Source of the DNA: Burkholderia sp. L27(2015)
GTDB taxonomy: Bacteria > Pseudomonadota > Gammaproteobacteria > Burkholderiales > Burkholderiaceae
NCBI RefSeq assembly: GCF_009765705.1
Contig: NZ_LMUX01000016.1
Span: forward strand, 142,661-184,695
Direction of reading: 5' to 3'
DNA: 42,035 nucleotides
Below the pieces are notes generated by a model. The model did not search any database, was not told where the DNA came from, and worked only from the letters and a program-made list of their open reading frames with translations. The position numbers were made by a program, and so were the translations under genes. Positions 1-9,369 of this stretch are shown in pieces; the first letter of the stretch is position 1; each line of letters begins with the position of its first letter.

Positions 1-2210
1 TGCATAAGTGCGGCCCGAAGACCGCCCTCAAGTGGCTGGACCAATACCAAACCCTCGAAGGCGTGATCGCTCATGCCGGCGAGATCAAAGGCGCAGTAGG
101 CGATAACCTGCGGCAGGTGCTCGATTTCCTGCCGCTGGCCAAGCGGCTGGTGACGGTGAAAACCGATTGCGTACTGGCGCCGCATGTCGAGACCATCGAA
201 AGCACCTTGCCCGCGCGTAGCGAAGCGCACGAACTGCTGCGCGATCTGTTCGTCAAGCATGGCTTCAAGACCTGGGTGCGAGAACTTGACGGTGGCGGCA
301 GCGGCGGCAGCGGCGGTAATGGCGCCGGCGCCGCAAGCGCGGGCACGCCGCGCACCTACGGCAACGATACCAGCACGGTAGCGGCGCCGCAGATCAGCGC
401 CGTGCCGCGCGAATACGAGACGGTACTGACCTGGGCGCAATTCGACGCATGGCTGCACACCATAAGCACCGCCGAACTGACCGCCTTCGATACCGAAACC
501 ACTTCGCTGGACGCAATGCAGGCGCAGTTGGTGGGAATTTCACTATCGGTGGAAGTGGGGCGCGCTGCGTATATTCCGTTGGCGCATCGCGGGCCGGGCG
601 TGCCCGAGCAACTGCCGCGCGCAGAAGTGCTCGAACGGCTGCGTCCATGGTTCGAAGACGCGGGCCGCAAGAAAGTCGGCCAACACATGAAATACGACGC
701 GCAGGTGCTGGCGAATTACGGCATCGCGCTCAATGGCATCGAGCACGACACGATGCTGCAGTCGTACGTGCTCGAATCGCATCGCACGCACGACATGGAC
801 AGCCTCGCGATGCGCCATCTGGGCGTGAAGACCATCAAGTACGAGGAAGTGTGCGGCAAGGGTGTGGCGCAGATCGGCTTCGATGAAGTCGCGCTTGAAG
901 AGGCTTCGGCCTACGCGGCCGAGGATGCTGACATCACCTTGCGCTTGCATCAGGCGCTGTACCCGCAGATCAGCCAGGAAGCCGGGCTGGAATATGTGTA
1001 TCGATCGATCGAACTACCGACGGCTCGCGTGTTGCGTACGGTGGAGCGCAATGGCGTGCTGATCGACGGCGCGTTGCTGGGGAAACAAAGCCATGAAATC
1101 GGCGGCAAATTGATCGAGCTGGAAAGCGAGGCGTACAAGCTCGCGGAAGGGCCGTTCAATTTGAATTCGCCGAAACAGATCGGCGAGATCTTCTTCGAGC
1201 GCCTGCAATTGCCCGTCGTCAAAAAGACGCCGAGCGGCGCGCCTTCCACCGATGAAGAGGTGTTGCAAAAGCTCGCCGAGGACTATCCGTTACCGAAAAT
1301 TCTGCTCGAGTACCGCGGCTTGTCCAAGCTCAAGTCGACCTATACCGACAAGCTGCCGAAGATGGTCAATCCGCAAACGGGGCGCGTCCATACGCACTAT
1401 GCTCAAGCCGTGGCGGTAACGGGACGGCTGGCTTCCAACGATCCTAATCTGCAGAATATCCCTGTGCGTACGGCAGAAGGGCGGCGCATACGCGAAGCCT
1501 TCGTGGCGCCGCCGGGCAGCCGCATCGTGTCGGCGGACTATTCGCAGATCGAGTTGCGCATCATGGCGCATATTTCGGGCGATGAGAGCCTGCTGCGCGC
1601 ATTTGCCCAGGGCGAGGACATCCACCGGGCGACCGCGGCTGAAATCTTCGGCGTGACGGTGTTGGAGGTGGGCGCCGATCAGCGCCGGGTCGCCAAGACG
1701 ATCAACTTCGGTTTGATTTACGGCATGAGCGCGTTCGGGCTGGCAGCAGGCTTGGGCATTACGCGCGATGCCGCCAAGCTGTATATCGACCGGTACTTTG
1801 CGCGGTACCCGGGCGTCGCGCTCTATATGGAGGAGACGCGCAACTCAGCCAAACAGCGTGGTTATGTCGAGACCGTATTTGGGCGCCGTTTATGGCTGCC
1901 GGAAATCAATGGCGGCAATGGGCCGCGGCGACAGGGCGCGGAGCGCGCGGCGATCAATGCGCCCATGCAGGGTACCGCTGCCGACCTGATCAAGCTCTCG
2001 ATGATTGCCGTGCAGGACTGGCTGGAAAGTACGCACAAGCAATCGAAAATGATCATGCAGGTGCATGACGAACTGGTGCTCGAAGTGCCGGACGCTGAGT
2101 TCGATGAGGTGCGCGTCCGATTGCCGGAACTGATGTGCGGGGTTGCAAAGCTGAAGGTGCCGCTGGTTGCCGAAGTGGGCACCGGGGCCAACTGGGAGGT
2201 GGCGCACTAA
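1..2210 (+). CDS. polA: DNA polymerase I, 5'-truncated by the window edge
   Basis: The reading frame is open from base 3, so the gene starts upstream of the window; 735 residues are present and roughly the first 190 of a usual ~920 are missing. The start of the fragment (CGPKTALKWL) is the helix-hairpin-helix end of the 5'-nuclease domain. A Gly/Ser/Ala-rich linker follows at fragment residues ~97-118. The 3'-5' proofreading domain keeps its acidic residues (DTET at ~163, YAAEDAD at ~305), so proofreading should be active. The polymerase domain has motif A (ADYSQIELR, ~512), motif B (RRVAKTINFGLIYG) and motif C (QVHDELVLE, ~687) with all catalytic carboxylates. Family role: Okazaki fragment maturation and repair synthesis. 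The only unusual part is the low-complexity linker, which is encoded by GGC/AGC repeats. Confidence 0.97.
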   Translation, partial: HKCGPKTALKWLDQYQTLEGVIAHAGEIKGAVGDNLRQVLDFLPLAKRLVTVKTDCVLAPHVETIESTLPARSEAHELLRDLFVKHGFKTWVRELDGGGSGGSGGNGAGAASAGTPRTYGNDTSTVAAPQISAVPREYETVLTWAQFDAWLHTISTAELTAFDTETTSLDAMQAQLVGISLSVEVGRAAYIPLAHRGPGVPEQLPRAEVLERLRPWFEDAGRKKVGQHMKYDAQVLANYGIALNGIEHDTMLQSYVLESHRTHDMDSLAMRHLGVKTIKYEEVCGKGVAQIGFDEVALEEASAYAAEDADITLRLHQALYPQISQEAGLEYVYRSIELPTARVLRTVERNGVLIDGALLGKQSHEIGGKLIELESEAYKLAEGPFNLNSPKQIGEIFFERLQLPVVKKTPSGAPSTDEEVLQKLAEDYPLPKILLEYRGLSKLKSTYTDKLPKMVNPQTGRVHTHYAQAVAVTGRLASNDPNLQNIPVRTAEGRRIREAFVAPPGSRIVSADYSQIELRIMAHISGDESLLRAFAQGEDIHRATAAEIFGVTVLEVGADQRRVAKTINFGLIYGMSAFGLAAGLGITRDAAKLYIDRYFARYPGVALYMEETRNSAKQRGYVETVFGRRLWLPEINGGNGPRRQGAERAAINAPMQGTAADLIKLSMIAVQDWLESTHKQSKMIMQVHDELVLEVPDAEFDEVRVRLPELMCGVAKLKVPLVAEVGTGANWEVAH

Positions 2211-2229
2211 GTCATAGCTTCTCGAACCC

Positions 2230-2259
2230 TAGCATCATCGAGCGGTAGCATCATCGAGC
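2230..2259. repeat. 14-bp direct repeat in the polA-ndh gap
   Basis: TAGCATCATCGAGC occurs at 2230-2243 and again, identical, at 2246-2259 (period 16). Decayed relatives flank it (tcgaacc at 2223 and 2269). It is one of many short tandem repeats lying between genes in this window. Confidence 0.8.
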
Positions 2260-2292
2260 CATCATAAATCGAACCAGCATAAGGGGTGACGC

Positions 2293-3660
2293 ATGCATAG
2301 GATTATCGTGGTGGGCGGCGGTGCAGGGGGGCTGGAACTCGCGACGCGCTTGGGAGACCGCTTCGGTTCCGAGAGTCGGGCCCCGCGCGCCCAGGTGATA
2401 CTGATCGACCGCAATCCGACCCATATCTGGAAGCCGCTGTTGCACGAGGTGGCGGCGGGCAGCATGGATCCGTTTACGCATCAGCTCGAATACGCTGCGC
2501 AGGCTCGCTGGCATGGCTTCGAATTTCAGCAGGGCGAGCTGGTGGGAGTGAACCGCGCTGCGCGCACCGTCACCGTAGGCCCGTTGATCGATACCGACGA
2601 CCACGTGGAATTGCTGCCGCAACGCGTACTGCCTTATGACACGCTGGTTATCGCGATCGGCAGCACCACGCATTTCTTCGGCGTGCGTGGGGCGCAGGAG
2701 CACGCGTTGGCGCTCGATACGGTGTGGCAGGCCGAGCGGTTTCGCCGGCGCCTGATAGCAACCTGCATGCGGGCTCAGTCACTGCCGCTGGCGATGCAGG
2801 CCGTCGAAGCGCCGGATGTGGCGGAGATCGGCGTAACCGATGTCAGGCCACGGCCGCGCGTGGAAATTGCGATCATCGGCGGCGGGGCGACCGGTGTGGA
2901 GTTGTCGGCCGAATTGCGCGCCACGGCCAAGGTGCTGGCCAGCTACGGTTTGCACCAGCTCGATCCGCAACACGATATCGGTATTACGCTGCTCGAAGCC
3001 GGCTCGCGGATTTTGCCCGCGCTGCCTGAACGCGTCTCGTCAGCCACCGCGGAATTGCTGGCCAAGCTGGGCGTAACGGTGCGCACCGATCAGCGCGTCA
3101 TGGAGGTGACGCCGAGCGCGTTGCACACCGCGAGCGGCGAGAACATCCGCGCCGATCTGACCGTCTGGGCCGCGGGCATCAAGGCGCCCGCGGTGCTCTC
3201 GGAACTCGATGGCCTGGAGGTGAACTCGCTCGGGCAGTTGAACGTGCGCGCGACGTTGCAAACCACGCTCGACGACAATATTTTCGCGCTGGGCGATTGC
3301 GCAGCCTGCGCTTGGCCCGAAGAGAAGCGCAACGTGCCGCCGCGGGCCCAGGCTGCGCATCAGCAAGCTAGCTTCCTGATGCATACCTTCCAGGCGCGGC
3401 TCGATGGTGCGGCGCTGCCCGATTTTCATTACCGCGATTTCGGCTCGCTGGTTTCGCTCGGCCATTTCAGCGCGGTCGGCAGCCTGATGGGTGGCGTGAT
3501 CGGGCGCAATATGCTGGTCGAGGGCTTGTTCGCGCGCTTCATGTATATGTCGCTGTATCGCTTGCATATCGCGGCACTGCACGGCTGGCCGCGCATGGTG
3601 CTGGACACGGTGGCGCATTGGTTGCATCGCTCGACGATGCCGCGCGTCAAGTTACACTGA
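2293..3660 (+). CDS. ndh: Type II (non-proton-pumping) NADH dehydrogenase
   Basis: A 455-residue flavoprotein that fits NDH-2, the single-subunit membrane-associated enzyme passing electrons from NADH to ubiquinone without pumping protons. The N-terminal FAD-binding Rossmann motif is VVGGGAGG (residues 5-12). A second dinucleotide motif for NADH (IIGGGATG) lies near residue 194, and the FAD-contacting GDCA motif near residue 334 is followed by a PRAQAAHQQ segment typical of NDH-2. The C-terminal ~50 residues are aromatic and hydrophobic, as expected for the membrane-binding amphipathic helices. The start has a good AAGGGG ribosome site about 9 bases upstream. It is convergent with sseA and stands alone. 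A different pyridine-nucleotide disulfide oxidoreductase is possible but less likely. Confidence 0.9.
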   Translation: MHRIIVVGGGAGGLELATRLGDRFGSESRAPRAQVILIDRNPTHIWKPLLHEVAAGSMDPFTHQLEYAAQARWHGFEFQQGELVGVNRAARTVTVGPLIDTDDHVELLPQRVLPYDTLVIAIGSTTHFFGVRGAQEHALALDTVWQAERFRRRLIATCMRAQSLPLAMQAVEAPDVAEIGVTDVRPRPRVEIAIIGGGATGVELSAELRATAKVLASYGLHQLDPQHDIGITLLEAGSRILPALPERVSSATAELLAKLGVTVRTDQRVMEVTPSALHTASGENIRADLTVWAAGIKAPAVLSELDGLEVNSLGQLNVRATLQTTLDDNIFALGDCAACAWPEEKRNVPPRAQAAHQQASFLMHTFQARLDGAALPDFHYRDFGSLVSLGHFSAVGSLMGGVIGRNMLVEGLFARFMYMSLYRLHIAALHGWPRMVLDTVAHWLHRSTMPRVKLH

Positions 3661-3759
3661 GTTGCATCGGCGTTTTCGTCTGAGCTTGAGCCCGCGGCTC
3701 GGAGTTTGAGGTCTATCCGGATGCGCCGCACGCTTTTTTTGCCGATTATCGGTCCAGCT

Positions 3760-3773
3760 ATCGGCCGGCCGAT
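3760..3773. repeat. Perfect 14-bp palindrome between convergent genes
   Basis: ATCGGCCGGCCGAT is a perfect palindrome in the 185-bp gap between the convergent ndh and sseA genes. Related copies of the half-site (gccgattatcggtcc) lie just before it. There is no T-run next to the palindrome, so it is not a classic terminator; a run of seven T at 3734-3740 lies about 20 bases upstream. Confidence 0.5.
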
Positions 3774-3845
3774 GCTAAAGACGGTTGGCAGCGTTGCCTT
3801 GCCTGGTTCCGCTCGCACGGCGTTGCCTAGCGAGTTTTATCAGCG

Positions 3846-4724
3846 TTAGGGATTGGGTCCGGTCGCGATCGGCCGGGCTGGGTTCGCACACCATTCGCTC
3901 CAGGACCCGCCGTAGAGCGCCGAGCCTTGCAAGCCGGCAAGTTCCATTGCCAGTGCGTTGTGGCAGGCCGTCACGCCCGAGCCGCACTGCAGCACGACGC
4001 GCTGCGCAGGTGTGTCGCCGATCAGCGCAGCAAATTCGTCGCGCAGAGTATGACCGGGTTTGAAGCGGCCTTCGGCGTTCAGGTTATCCATGAAAAAGCG
4101 ATTGCGTGCACCCGGGATATGGCCGGCGCGCGGATCCAGCGTTTCGTTTTCGCCCCGATAGCGGTCGGGGGAGCGGGCATCGATCAGCAACTGCGCATGG
4201 CGCGTCAGGTTCTGTTCGACCTCCACAACGCCTACGGTCGTTGTCAGCGGCGCCGCGGGCACGAAGCTACCGGACGCACTGGGTGAAACCGAAACTGCAG
4301 AAGTGTCGATCGGGTGGCCGCCCGCTACCCAAGCGTGCAGACCGCCATCGAGCACGGCCACCGTGTCGTGACCCAACCAGCGTAGCAACCACCACAGCCG
4401 CGCCGCGTACCTGCCGTCTTGCGCGTCGTACGCGATCACTTGCACATCGCGCCGCATCCCTCGGCTTTCAAGGGTACGGGCAAAGGCGTCGCGTTGCGGC
4501 AGTGGGTGGCGGCCGTTCAAGCCCGTTTTCGGGCCGGAGAGATCGTCGTCGAGATGCAAATAGTGAGCACCCGGCAAGTGGCCGCCGGCATACGCCGTAG
4601 TCCCCGCCGCGGGATCGGCCAGGTCGAAACGGCAATCGAATACCAATACGCTTTGGGGCGCGGCGGCCATGCGCTGAGCCAGCGTATCGGCGCCGATCAG
4701 GGTGGTATAGCGAGTGTGCGGCAT
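3846..4724 (-). CDS. sseA: 3-mercaptopyruvate/thiosulfate sulfurtransferase
   Basis: A 292-residue, two-domain rhodanese-fold protein. The active-site loop in the C-terminal domain reads CGSGVTAC, with the persulfide-forming cysteine near residue 247; this form is typical of mercaptopyruvate sulfurtransferases such as E. coli SseA, whereas thiosulfate sulfurtransferases usually have CRxGxT. The N-terminal domain (VLVFDCRFDL...AGGHLPGAHYLHLD) is the inactive rhodanese repeat. An upstream ATG would add 16 residues, but the start at 4724 has an AAGGGG site 9-10 bases before it and lies 13 bases after the stop of the upstream Rieske gene, so the two are probably co-transcribed. Role: transfer of sulfane sulfur from 3-mercaptopyruvate to thiol acceptors or cyanide. 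The link with the Rieske protein is not explained by known pathways. Confidence 0.88.
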   Translation of the reverse strand: MPHTRYTTLIGADTLAQRMAAAPQSVLVFDCRFDLADPAAGTTAYAGGHLPGAHYLHLDDDLSGPKTGLNGRHPLPQRDAFARTLESRGMRRDVQVIAYDAQDGRYAARLWWLLRWLGHDTVAVLDGGLHAWVAGGHPIDTSAVSVSPSASGSFVPAAPLTTTVGVVEVEQNLTRHAQLLIDARSPDRYRGENETLDPRAGHIPGARNRFFMDNLNAEGRFKPGHTLRDEFAALIGDTPAQRVVLQCGSGVTACHNALAMELAGLQGSALYGGSWSEWCANPARPIATGPNP

Positions 4725-4737
4725 GGCGTGCGTCCCC

Positions 4738-5844
4738 TTAGATGGGCCCCAGTTGCTGGCGTAGAAACTCATGGAAGTGCTGCATCCCGTCTTCCATCGG
4801 GCTTTGATACGGCCCCACTTGCGATTCGCCGCGTTGCATCAGGGCCAGGCGTCCGGCATCCATGCGTTCGGCGATTTCATCATCTTCGAGCGCGGTTTCC
4901 TGATACGCAGCACGCTCTGCCTCGACAAATTCCCGTTCGAACAGCGCGATTTCCTCGGGATAGTAAAACTCGACGATGTTCGTGGTGTGCCTCGGCCCGC
5001 GCGGAATCAGCGTGGAAACGATGAGGACATGCGGATACCACTCGATCATCACGTTCGGGTAGTAGATCATCCAGATTGCGCCGAATTCCGGCGCCGTGCC
5101 GTCGCGGAAATTCAATACCGCGTCTTGCCATTTGCGGTATTTCAGGCTGCCCGGCTTGGAAAGGTCGGCATGCACGCCCACCGTCTGGACACTGTACCAC
5201 TCGCCGAATTGCCATTTCAGGTCTTCGCAGGACACGAAACTGCCCAGGCCCGGATGGAACGGAACGACGTGATAATCCTCGAGGTAGACCTCGACAAAAG
5301 TCTTCCAGTTATAGGCGCACTCATGCACTTCGACATGATCGAGCAGATAGCCGTCGAAGTCGAAGTAATGCTTGGTGGTCATGGCGGACAGATCGTCGCG
5401 CACGTCGCGGGTGCCCGCTTCGAACAGCAGGCCCTGCCAGTTTTGCAGCGGCGTGGCGCCCAGATTCAGGCAGGGATTGTCGGGAAAATGCGGCGCACCC
5501 AGCAATTGACCCTTCAAATCATACGTCCAGCGATGCAGCGGGCAGACGATGTTGTCGGTATGACCGCGCCCGTTCAGCATGATGGCTTGACGATGGCGGC
5601 AGACGTTGGACAGCAGTTCGACCTGCTTCTCTGCATTGCGCACCAGCACGCGGCCTTCGCCCTCGCCTGGCAGCGCATAGAAATCGCCGGCCTCGGGCAC
5701 CATCGACGCGTTGCCGATGTAGCGGGGACCGTTTCTAAATAGAGTAGCTATCTCGCGCTTGAAAAGCGCTTCGTCAAAGTAAGCCGTGACAGGCAGCTGA
5801 CTATGTATACTTTTCAGCTGCAAAGCAGTGCTCAGATTGGACAT
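4738..5844 (-). CDS. Rieske non-haem iron oxygenase, alpha subunit-like
   Basis: A 368-residue Rieske oxygenase. The [2Fe-2S] ligands are visible as C82-x-H84 and C101-x2-H104. The mononuclear iron site has H192 and H197 inside EDYHVVPFHPGL; the third, carboxylate ligand should lie in the C-terminal catalytic domain. It belongs to the aromatic-ring-hydroxylating/choline-monooxygenase-like superfamily; the substrate cannot be told. No ferredoxin, reductase or beta subunit lies nearby, so electrons must come from elsewhere. The start at 5844 is preferred because GGGAG lies about 8 bases upstream; an earlier ATG at 5889 has no ribosome site. sseA follows after 13 bases. A perfect -10 hexamer (TATAAT) lies about 75 bases upstream on this strand. 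Confidence 0.85.
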   Translation of the reverse strand: MSNLSTALQLKSIHSQLPVTAYFDEALFKREIATLFRNGPRYIGNASMVPEAGDFYALPGEGEGRVLVRNAEKQVELLSNVCRHRQAIMLNGRGHTDNIVCPLHRWTYDLKGQLLGAPHFPDNPCLNLGATPLQNWQGLLFEAGTRDVRDDLSAMTTKHYFDFDGYLLDHVEVHECAYNWKTFVEVYLEDYHVVPFHPGLGSFVSCEDLKWQFGEWYSVQTVGVHADLSKPGSLKYRKWQDAVLNFRDGTAPEFGAIWMIYYPNVMIEWYPHVLIVSTLIPRGPRHTTNIVEFYYPEEIALFEREFVEAERAAYQETALEDDEIAERMDAGRLALMQRGESQVGPYQSPMEDGMQHFHEFLRQQLGPI

Positions 5845-5915
5845 TCCCACTCCCGGAAAAAGCGTGAAAGCAGTGAACAACCCAACCATCGAAAATTCGA
5901 TTTAGGGAACCTGAG

Positions 5916-5921
5916 ATTATA
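5916..5921 (-). promoter_or_regulatory. Probable -10 box for the Rieske-sseA pair
   Basis: The minus strand reads TATAAT here, a perfect sigma-70 -10 hexamer, about 70 bases before the Rieske start codon. No good -35 hexamer is seen 16-18 bases upstream, so the promoter may need an activator. Confidence 0.45.
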
Positions 5922-6083
5922 CTCAATTCATGCACTTGGGGGCGGATAAGCCCCCGATCTTTGTTGGTAAAGGTTGACGCAACTACCCTGTTTGGGCCGC
6001 TTTAGACCGCGGCTACCGCGCAGATGCCGCGCTTGTGCCACGCTAGCATAGGCATCTTGTCTCGAACTCGACCGTTTTTGCCG

Positions 6084-6089
6084 TAAAAT
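6084..6089 (+). promoter_or_regulatory. Possible -10 box for xseB-ispA-dxs
   Basis: TAAAAT lies 28 bases before the xseB start codon in an AT-rich stretch. The nearest -35-like hexamer (TTGTCT, 6057-6062) is 21 bp away, which is too far, so the assignment is tentative. Confidence 0.3.
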
Positions 6090-6117
6090 AGCGAATTAGT
6101 TACATTTTCCTCATTCC

Positions 6118-6405
6118 ATGGCAAAAACAGCAGGATCCAACGAAGCATCCGAGCCGCAGGCCTCTGCCATCGCGGCGCCGGTTTCCTATGAAGCTGCGCT
6201 AGCCGAGCTGGAGGCTTTGGTCGGCCGTATGGAAGGCGGGGCACTCAGTTTGGAAGACTCGCTAGACGCCTATCGGCGCGGCGCGACTTTGGTAGCCTTC
6301 TGCCAGCAACAGCTCGAAAAGGTCGAGCAGCAGGTACGCGTGCTCGACGGCGAAAGCCTCAAGCCATTACCTGTGGAACTCGTCGACGATATTGGGGACG
6401 CATGA
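6118..6405 (+). CDS. xseB: Exodeoxyribonuclease VII small subunit
   Basis: A 95-residue acidic helical protein of the size and type of XseB, the small subunit that binds the XseA catalytic subunit to degrade single-stranded DNA. The core SYEAALAELEALVGRMEGGALSLEDSLDAYRRG is the family signature, followed by a coiled-coil helix (QQQLEKVEQQVRVL). The N-terminal ~20 residues are Ala/Ser-rich. The stop overlaps the ispA start (ATGA, 4-base overlap), so the two are translationally coupled. The order xseB-ispA-dxs is a common proteobacterial operon. xseA is not in the window. The ribosome site is weak. Confidence 0.93.
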   Translation: MAKTAGSNEASEPQASAIAAPVSYEAALAELEALVGRMEGGALSLEDSLDAYRRGATLVAFCQQQLEKVEQQVRVLDGESLKPLPVELVDDIGDA

Positions 6406-7340
6406 TGGGCGCAACACAGCCAAGTATGAAACAGGGCGATAGCGCGCCTTTAGCCGATTTCAAGTCATGGATGCAAGCCGTCCTCGATCGCACCGAAATC
6501 GCACTGGACGCGTTTTTGCCCGCGGCAGACGTGCTTCCGCAAGGCTTGCACGAGGCCATGCGCTACGCAGTGATGGGCGGGGGCAAACGGGTACGTCCAT
6601 TGCTCGTCCATGCAGCCGGCGAAGCGGTTGGCGCACAGGCCGAGTCGCTTGATGCGGCGGCCTGCGCGATCGAAATGATCCACGTATATTCGCTAGTGCA
6701 TGACGACATGCCGGCGATGGACGACGACGCGTTGCGACGCGGCAAACCCACCGTCCATATCCAATACGATGAGCCTACGGCGCTGCTGGTAGGCGATGCC
6801 TTGCAATCCCAGGCGTTTGTTACGCTGGGCGCGCCGGCCTTGGCGCCGCTTCAGCAGGCCTTATTGACGCGTGAACTGGCGATGGCCAGCGGTTCGGTCG
6901 GCATGGCGGGCGGCCAGGCAATCGACCTTGCCAGCGTCGGTAGGCAACTGGCTCGCGCCGAGCTGGAGACCATGCATAGACTCAAGACCGGGGCGCTGCT
7001 GCGCGCTGCGGTCAGAATGGGTGCATTATGTGGTCCGGCGGCGCAGGCCAGCGCCAGCGAACGAGACGCGCTGGACGCCTATGCCGCGGCGATTGGACTG
7101 GCTTTTCAAGTGGTGGATGACATTTTGGACGTCACCGCCGATTCCGCTACGTTGGGCAAGACCGCGGGCAAAGACGCGAAGGATAACAAGCCCACTTACG
7201 TGTCTATCCTTGGGCTGGACGCTTCGCGTGCGCTCGCCGAGCAGTTGCGCGGCGACGCACATTCGGCGTTGTTGGCTTTTGGGCCGCGGGCCCAGCGTCT
7301 GGCCCAACTGGCTGACTTGGTGGTCGACCGGGCGAACTAG
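6402..7340 (+). CDS. ispA: Farnesyl diphosphate synthase (short-chain prenyltransferase)
   Basis: A 312-residue trans-isoprenyl diphosphate synthase, probably making farnesyl diphosphate from IPP and DMAPP for ubiquinone and undecaprenyl-phosphate synthesis. Visible are GGGKRVRPLLV (substrate binding), the first aspartate-rich motif (DDMPAMDDDALRRGKPT) and the second (FQVVDDILDVTAD). The layout and the four-residue DDxxxxD first motif match bacterial IspA. It overlaps xseB by four bases, and dxs follows about 120 bases downstream, so the operon places two steps of isoprenoid synthesis together. The first ~20 residues (MGATQPSMKQGD...) are not conserved. A geranyl or geranylgeranyl product cannot be excluded from sequence alone. 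Confidence 0.93.
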   Translation: MMGATQPSMKQGDSAPLADFKSWMQAVLDRTEIALDAFLPAADVLPQGLHEAMRYAVMGGGKRVRPLLVHAAGEAVGAQAESLDAAACAIEMIHVYSLVHDDMPAMDDDALRRGKPTVHIQYDEPTALLVGDALQSQAFVTLGAPALAPLQQALLTRELAMASGSVGMAGGQAIDLASVGRQLARAELETMHRLKTGALLRAAVRMGALCGPAAQASASERDALDAYAAAIGLAFQVVDDILDVTADSATLGKTAGKDAKDNKPTYVSILGLDASRALAEQLRGDAHSALLAFGPRAQRLAQLADLVVDRAN

Positions 7341-7458
7341 GCGCGTTCTGGCACAATCCCGCATTTGGGGAACCAGACGGCTTGCGAAGCAGACCAAACA
7401 TTAAACCGGAGCTGATGCGCTGCAGGACCAAGTGAACAGCTCCCAGAATGGAATGACG

Positions 7459-9369
7459 ATGTACGATTTGCTGAAAACCATCAATGATCCTGCCGCTTTG
7501 CGTCAACTCGACCGCACTCAATTGCGGCCGCTGGCTGACGAGTTGCGCGCTTTTGTCCTTGAAAGCGTTTCGCAGACCGGCGGACACCTGTCGTCGAATC
7601 TCGGCACGGTCGAGCTGACGATAGCGTTGCACTATGTGTTCAGCACGCCGGAAGACCGGATAGTCTGGGACGTCGGGCATCAAACCTACCCGCACAAGAT
7701 CCTGACCGGGCGGCGTGACGCCATGTCGACTCTGCGTCAAGCGGGCGGCATTTCGGGTTTCCCGCGCCGCTCGGAGTCGCCGTACGACACCTTTGGCACG
7801 GCCCATTCCAGCACCTCGATTTCGGCCGCGCTGGGCATGGCGATCGGCAGCAAATTGCGCGGCGACCACCGTCATGCGATTGCCGTGATCGGCGATGGCG
7901 CGATGACGGCCGGGATGGCATTTGAAGCGATGAACAACGCGGGCGTTTGCGATGATCTTCCGATGATCGTCATTTTGAACGACAACGACATGTCGATTTC
8001 ACCGCCGGTCGGCGCGTTGAATCGTTACTTGGCGCGCCTGATGTCGGGCAAGTTCTACGCTGCGGCGAAGAAAGGCGTCGAACGCATGCTCAGTGTTGCA
8101 CCGCCGATGCTTGAGCTCGCGCGCAAGCTGGAAGAGCATGCCAAAGGCATGGTCGTGCCGGCCACCATGTTCGAAGAATTCGGTTTCAACTATATCGGAC
8201 CGATCGACGGTCACGACTTCGAGTCCTTGATCCCGACCCTGCAGAACATCAAGGGCTTACGCGGTCCTCAGTTCCTGCACGTCGTCACGCGCAAAGGGCA
8301 GGGCTACAAGCTGGCCGAAGCCGATCCGGTGCTCTATCACGGCCCGGGCAAGTTCAACCCGGCCGAAGGCATCAAGCCGGCCGCCAAGCCCAGCAAGAAG
8401 ACCTACACGCAGGTATTCGGCGAATGGTTGTGCGACATGGCGGAACTCGATTCACGCGTGGTCGGCATTACCCCGGCCATGCGAGAAGGTTCCGGCATGG
8501 TCGAATTCGAAAAGCGCTTCCCCGATCGTTACTACGATGTCGGCATCGCCGAGCAGCATGCGGTGACCTTTGCCGGCGGTATCGCCGCAGAGGGGCTCAA
8601 ACCCGTGGTGGCGATTTATTCGACCTTCCTGCAACGCGGCTACGATCAGTTGATCCACGACGTTGCACTGCAGAATTTGCCGGTGGTGTTCGCGATCGAC
8701 CGGGCCGGTTTGGTCGGCGCCGATGGCGCGACCCATGCGGGCGCGTACGATCTGGCTTTCCTGCGCTGCATCCCGAACATGATCGTGATGGCGGCGTCGG
8801 ACGAAAATGAATGTCGCCAGATGCTCTACACGGCGGTTCAGCAAAACAGCCCGACCGCCGTGCGTTATCCGCGTGGTGCGGGTGGCGGCGTCGAGACGGT
8901 CAAGCAGATGACGGCCTTGCCCGTTGGCCGAGGCGTGGTGCTGCGCGAGTCGACCCAGCCCGCCGGCAGCCGCATCGCTATCCTGGCTTTCGGCACGATG
9001 GTTGCACCGGCTTTGGCGGCCGGCGAGACCTTGAACGCGACGGTCGTCAACATGCGGTTCGTGAAACCGATCGACGCCGCCTTGATTGCCCAATTGGCGC
9101 AGACTCATGACGCGTTCGTCACCGCCGAAGAGGGCTGCATCATGGGCGGCGCTGGCTCGGCCTGCGTCGAAAGCCTACTCTCGGGTGGGGTTATTCGCCC
9201 GGTATTACAATTAGGGCTGCCCGATCAGTTCATCGATCATGGCGATCCAGCGAAACTGCTGACGTCGTGTGGCCTTGATGCAGCGGGCATTACCGCTTCG
9301 ATCCGCAAGCGCTTCCTGGGCGCTGAACAAGGAAGTGCTGGTAATAACGTCGCAAAATTGGTCGCATAG
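7459..9369 (+). CDS. dxs: 1-deoxy-D-xylulose-5-phosphate synthase
   Basis: The thiamine-diphosphate enzyme that condenses pyruvate and glyceraldehyde 3-phosphate, the first step of the MEP pathway. It has the N-terminal catalytic-His region ([14 protein letters not shown]), the ThDP/Mg motif ([18 protein letters not shown]...LNDNDMSIS) and the pyrimidine-domain glutamate in [15 protein letters not shown]; the C-terminal transketolase domain is complete. About 636 residues if the start is the ATG at 7459 (MYDLLKTI), which matches the usual N-terminus. An in-frame GTG at 7432 (after AGGA) and an ATG at 7453 are alternatives. It lies downstream of ispA in the same operon. The start choice is an inference from family length. 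Confidence 0.94.
   Translation: MYDLLKTINDPAALRQLDRTQLRPLADELRAFVLESVSQTGGHLSSNLGTVELTIALHYVFSTPEDRIVWDVGHQTYPHKILTGRRDAMSTLRQAGGISGFPRRSESPYDTFGTAHSSTSISAALGMAIGSKLRGDHRHAIAVIGDGAMTAGMAFEAMNNAGVCDDLPMIVILNDNDMSISPPVGALNRYLARLMSGKFYAAAKKGVERMLSVAPPMLELARKLEEHAKGMVVPATMFEEFGFNYIGPIDGHDFESLIPTLQNIKGLRGPQFLHVVTRKGQGYKLAEADPVLYHGPGKFNPAEGIKPAAKPSKKTYTQVFGEWLCDMAELDSRVVGITPAMREGSGMVEFEKRFPDRYYDVGIAEQHAVTFAGGIAAEGLKPVVAIYSTFLQRGYDQLIHDVALQNLPVVFAIDRAGLVGADGATHAGAYDLAFLRCIPNMIVMAASDENECRQMLYTAVQQNSPTAVRYPRGAGGGVETVKQMTALPVGRGVVLRESTQPAGSRIAILAFGTMVAPALAAGETLNATVVNMRFVKPIDAALIAQLAQTHDAFVTAEEGCIMGGAGSACVESLLSGGVIRPVLQLGLPDQFIDHGDPAKLLTSCGLDAAGITASIRKRFLGAEQGSAGNNVAKLVA

Noticed and set aside
7415-7435. 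Six-codon ORF whose stop overlaps a GTG at 7432 before dxs
   Set aside because: It could be a leader peptide, but it has no codon run or paired stems suggesting attenuation, and the GTG is probably not the dxs start.
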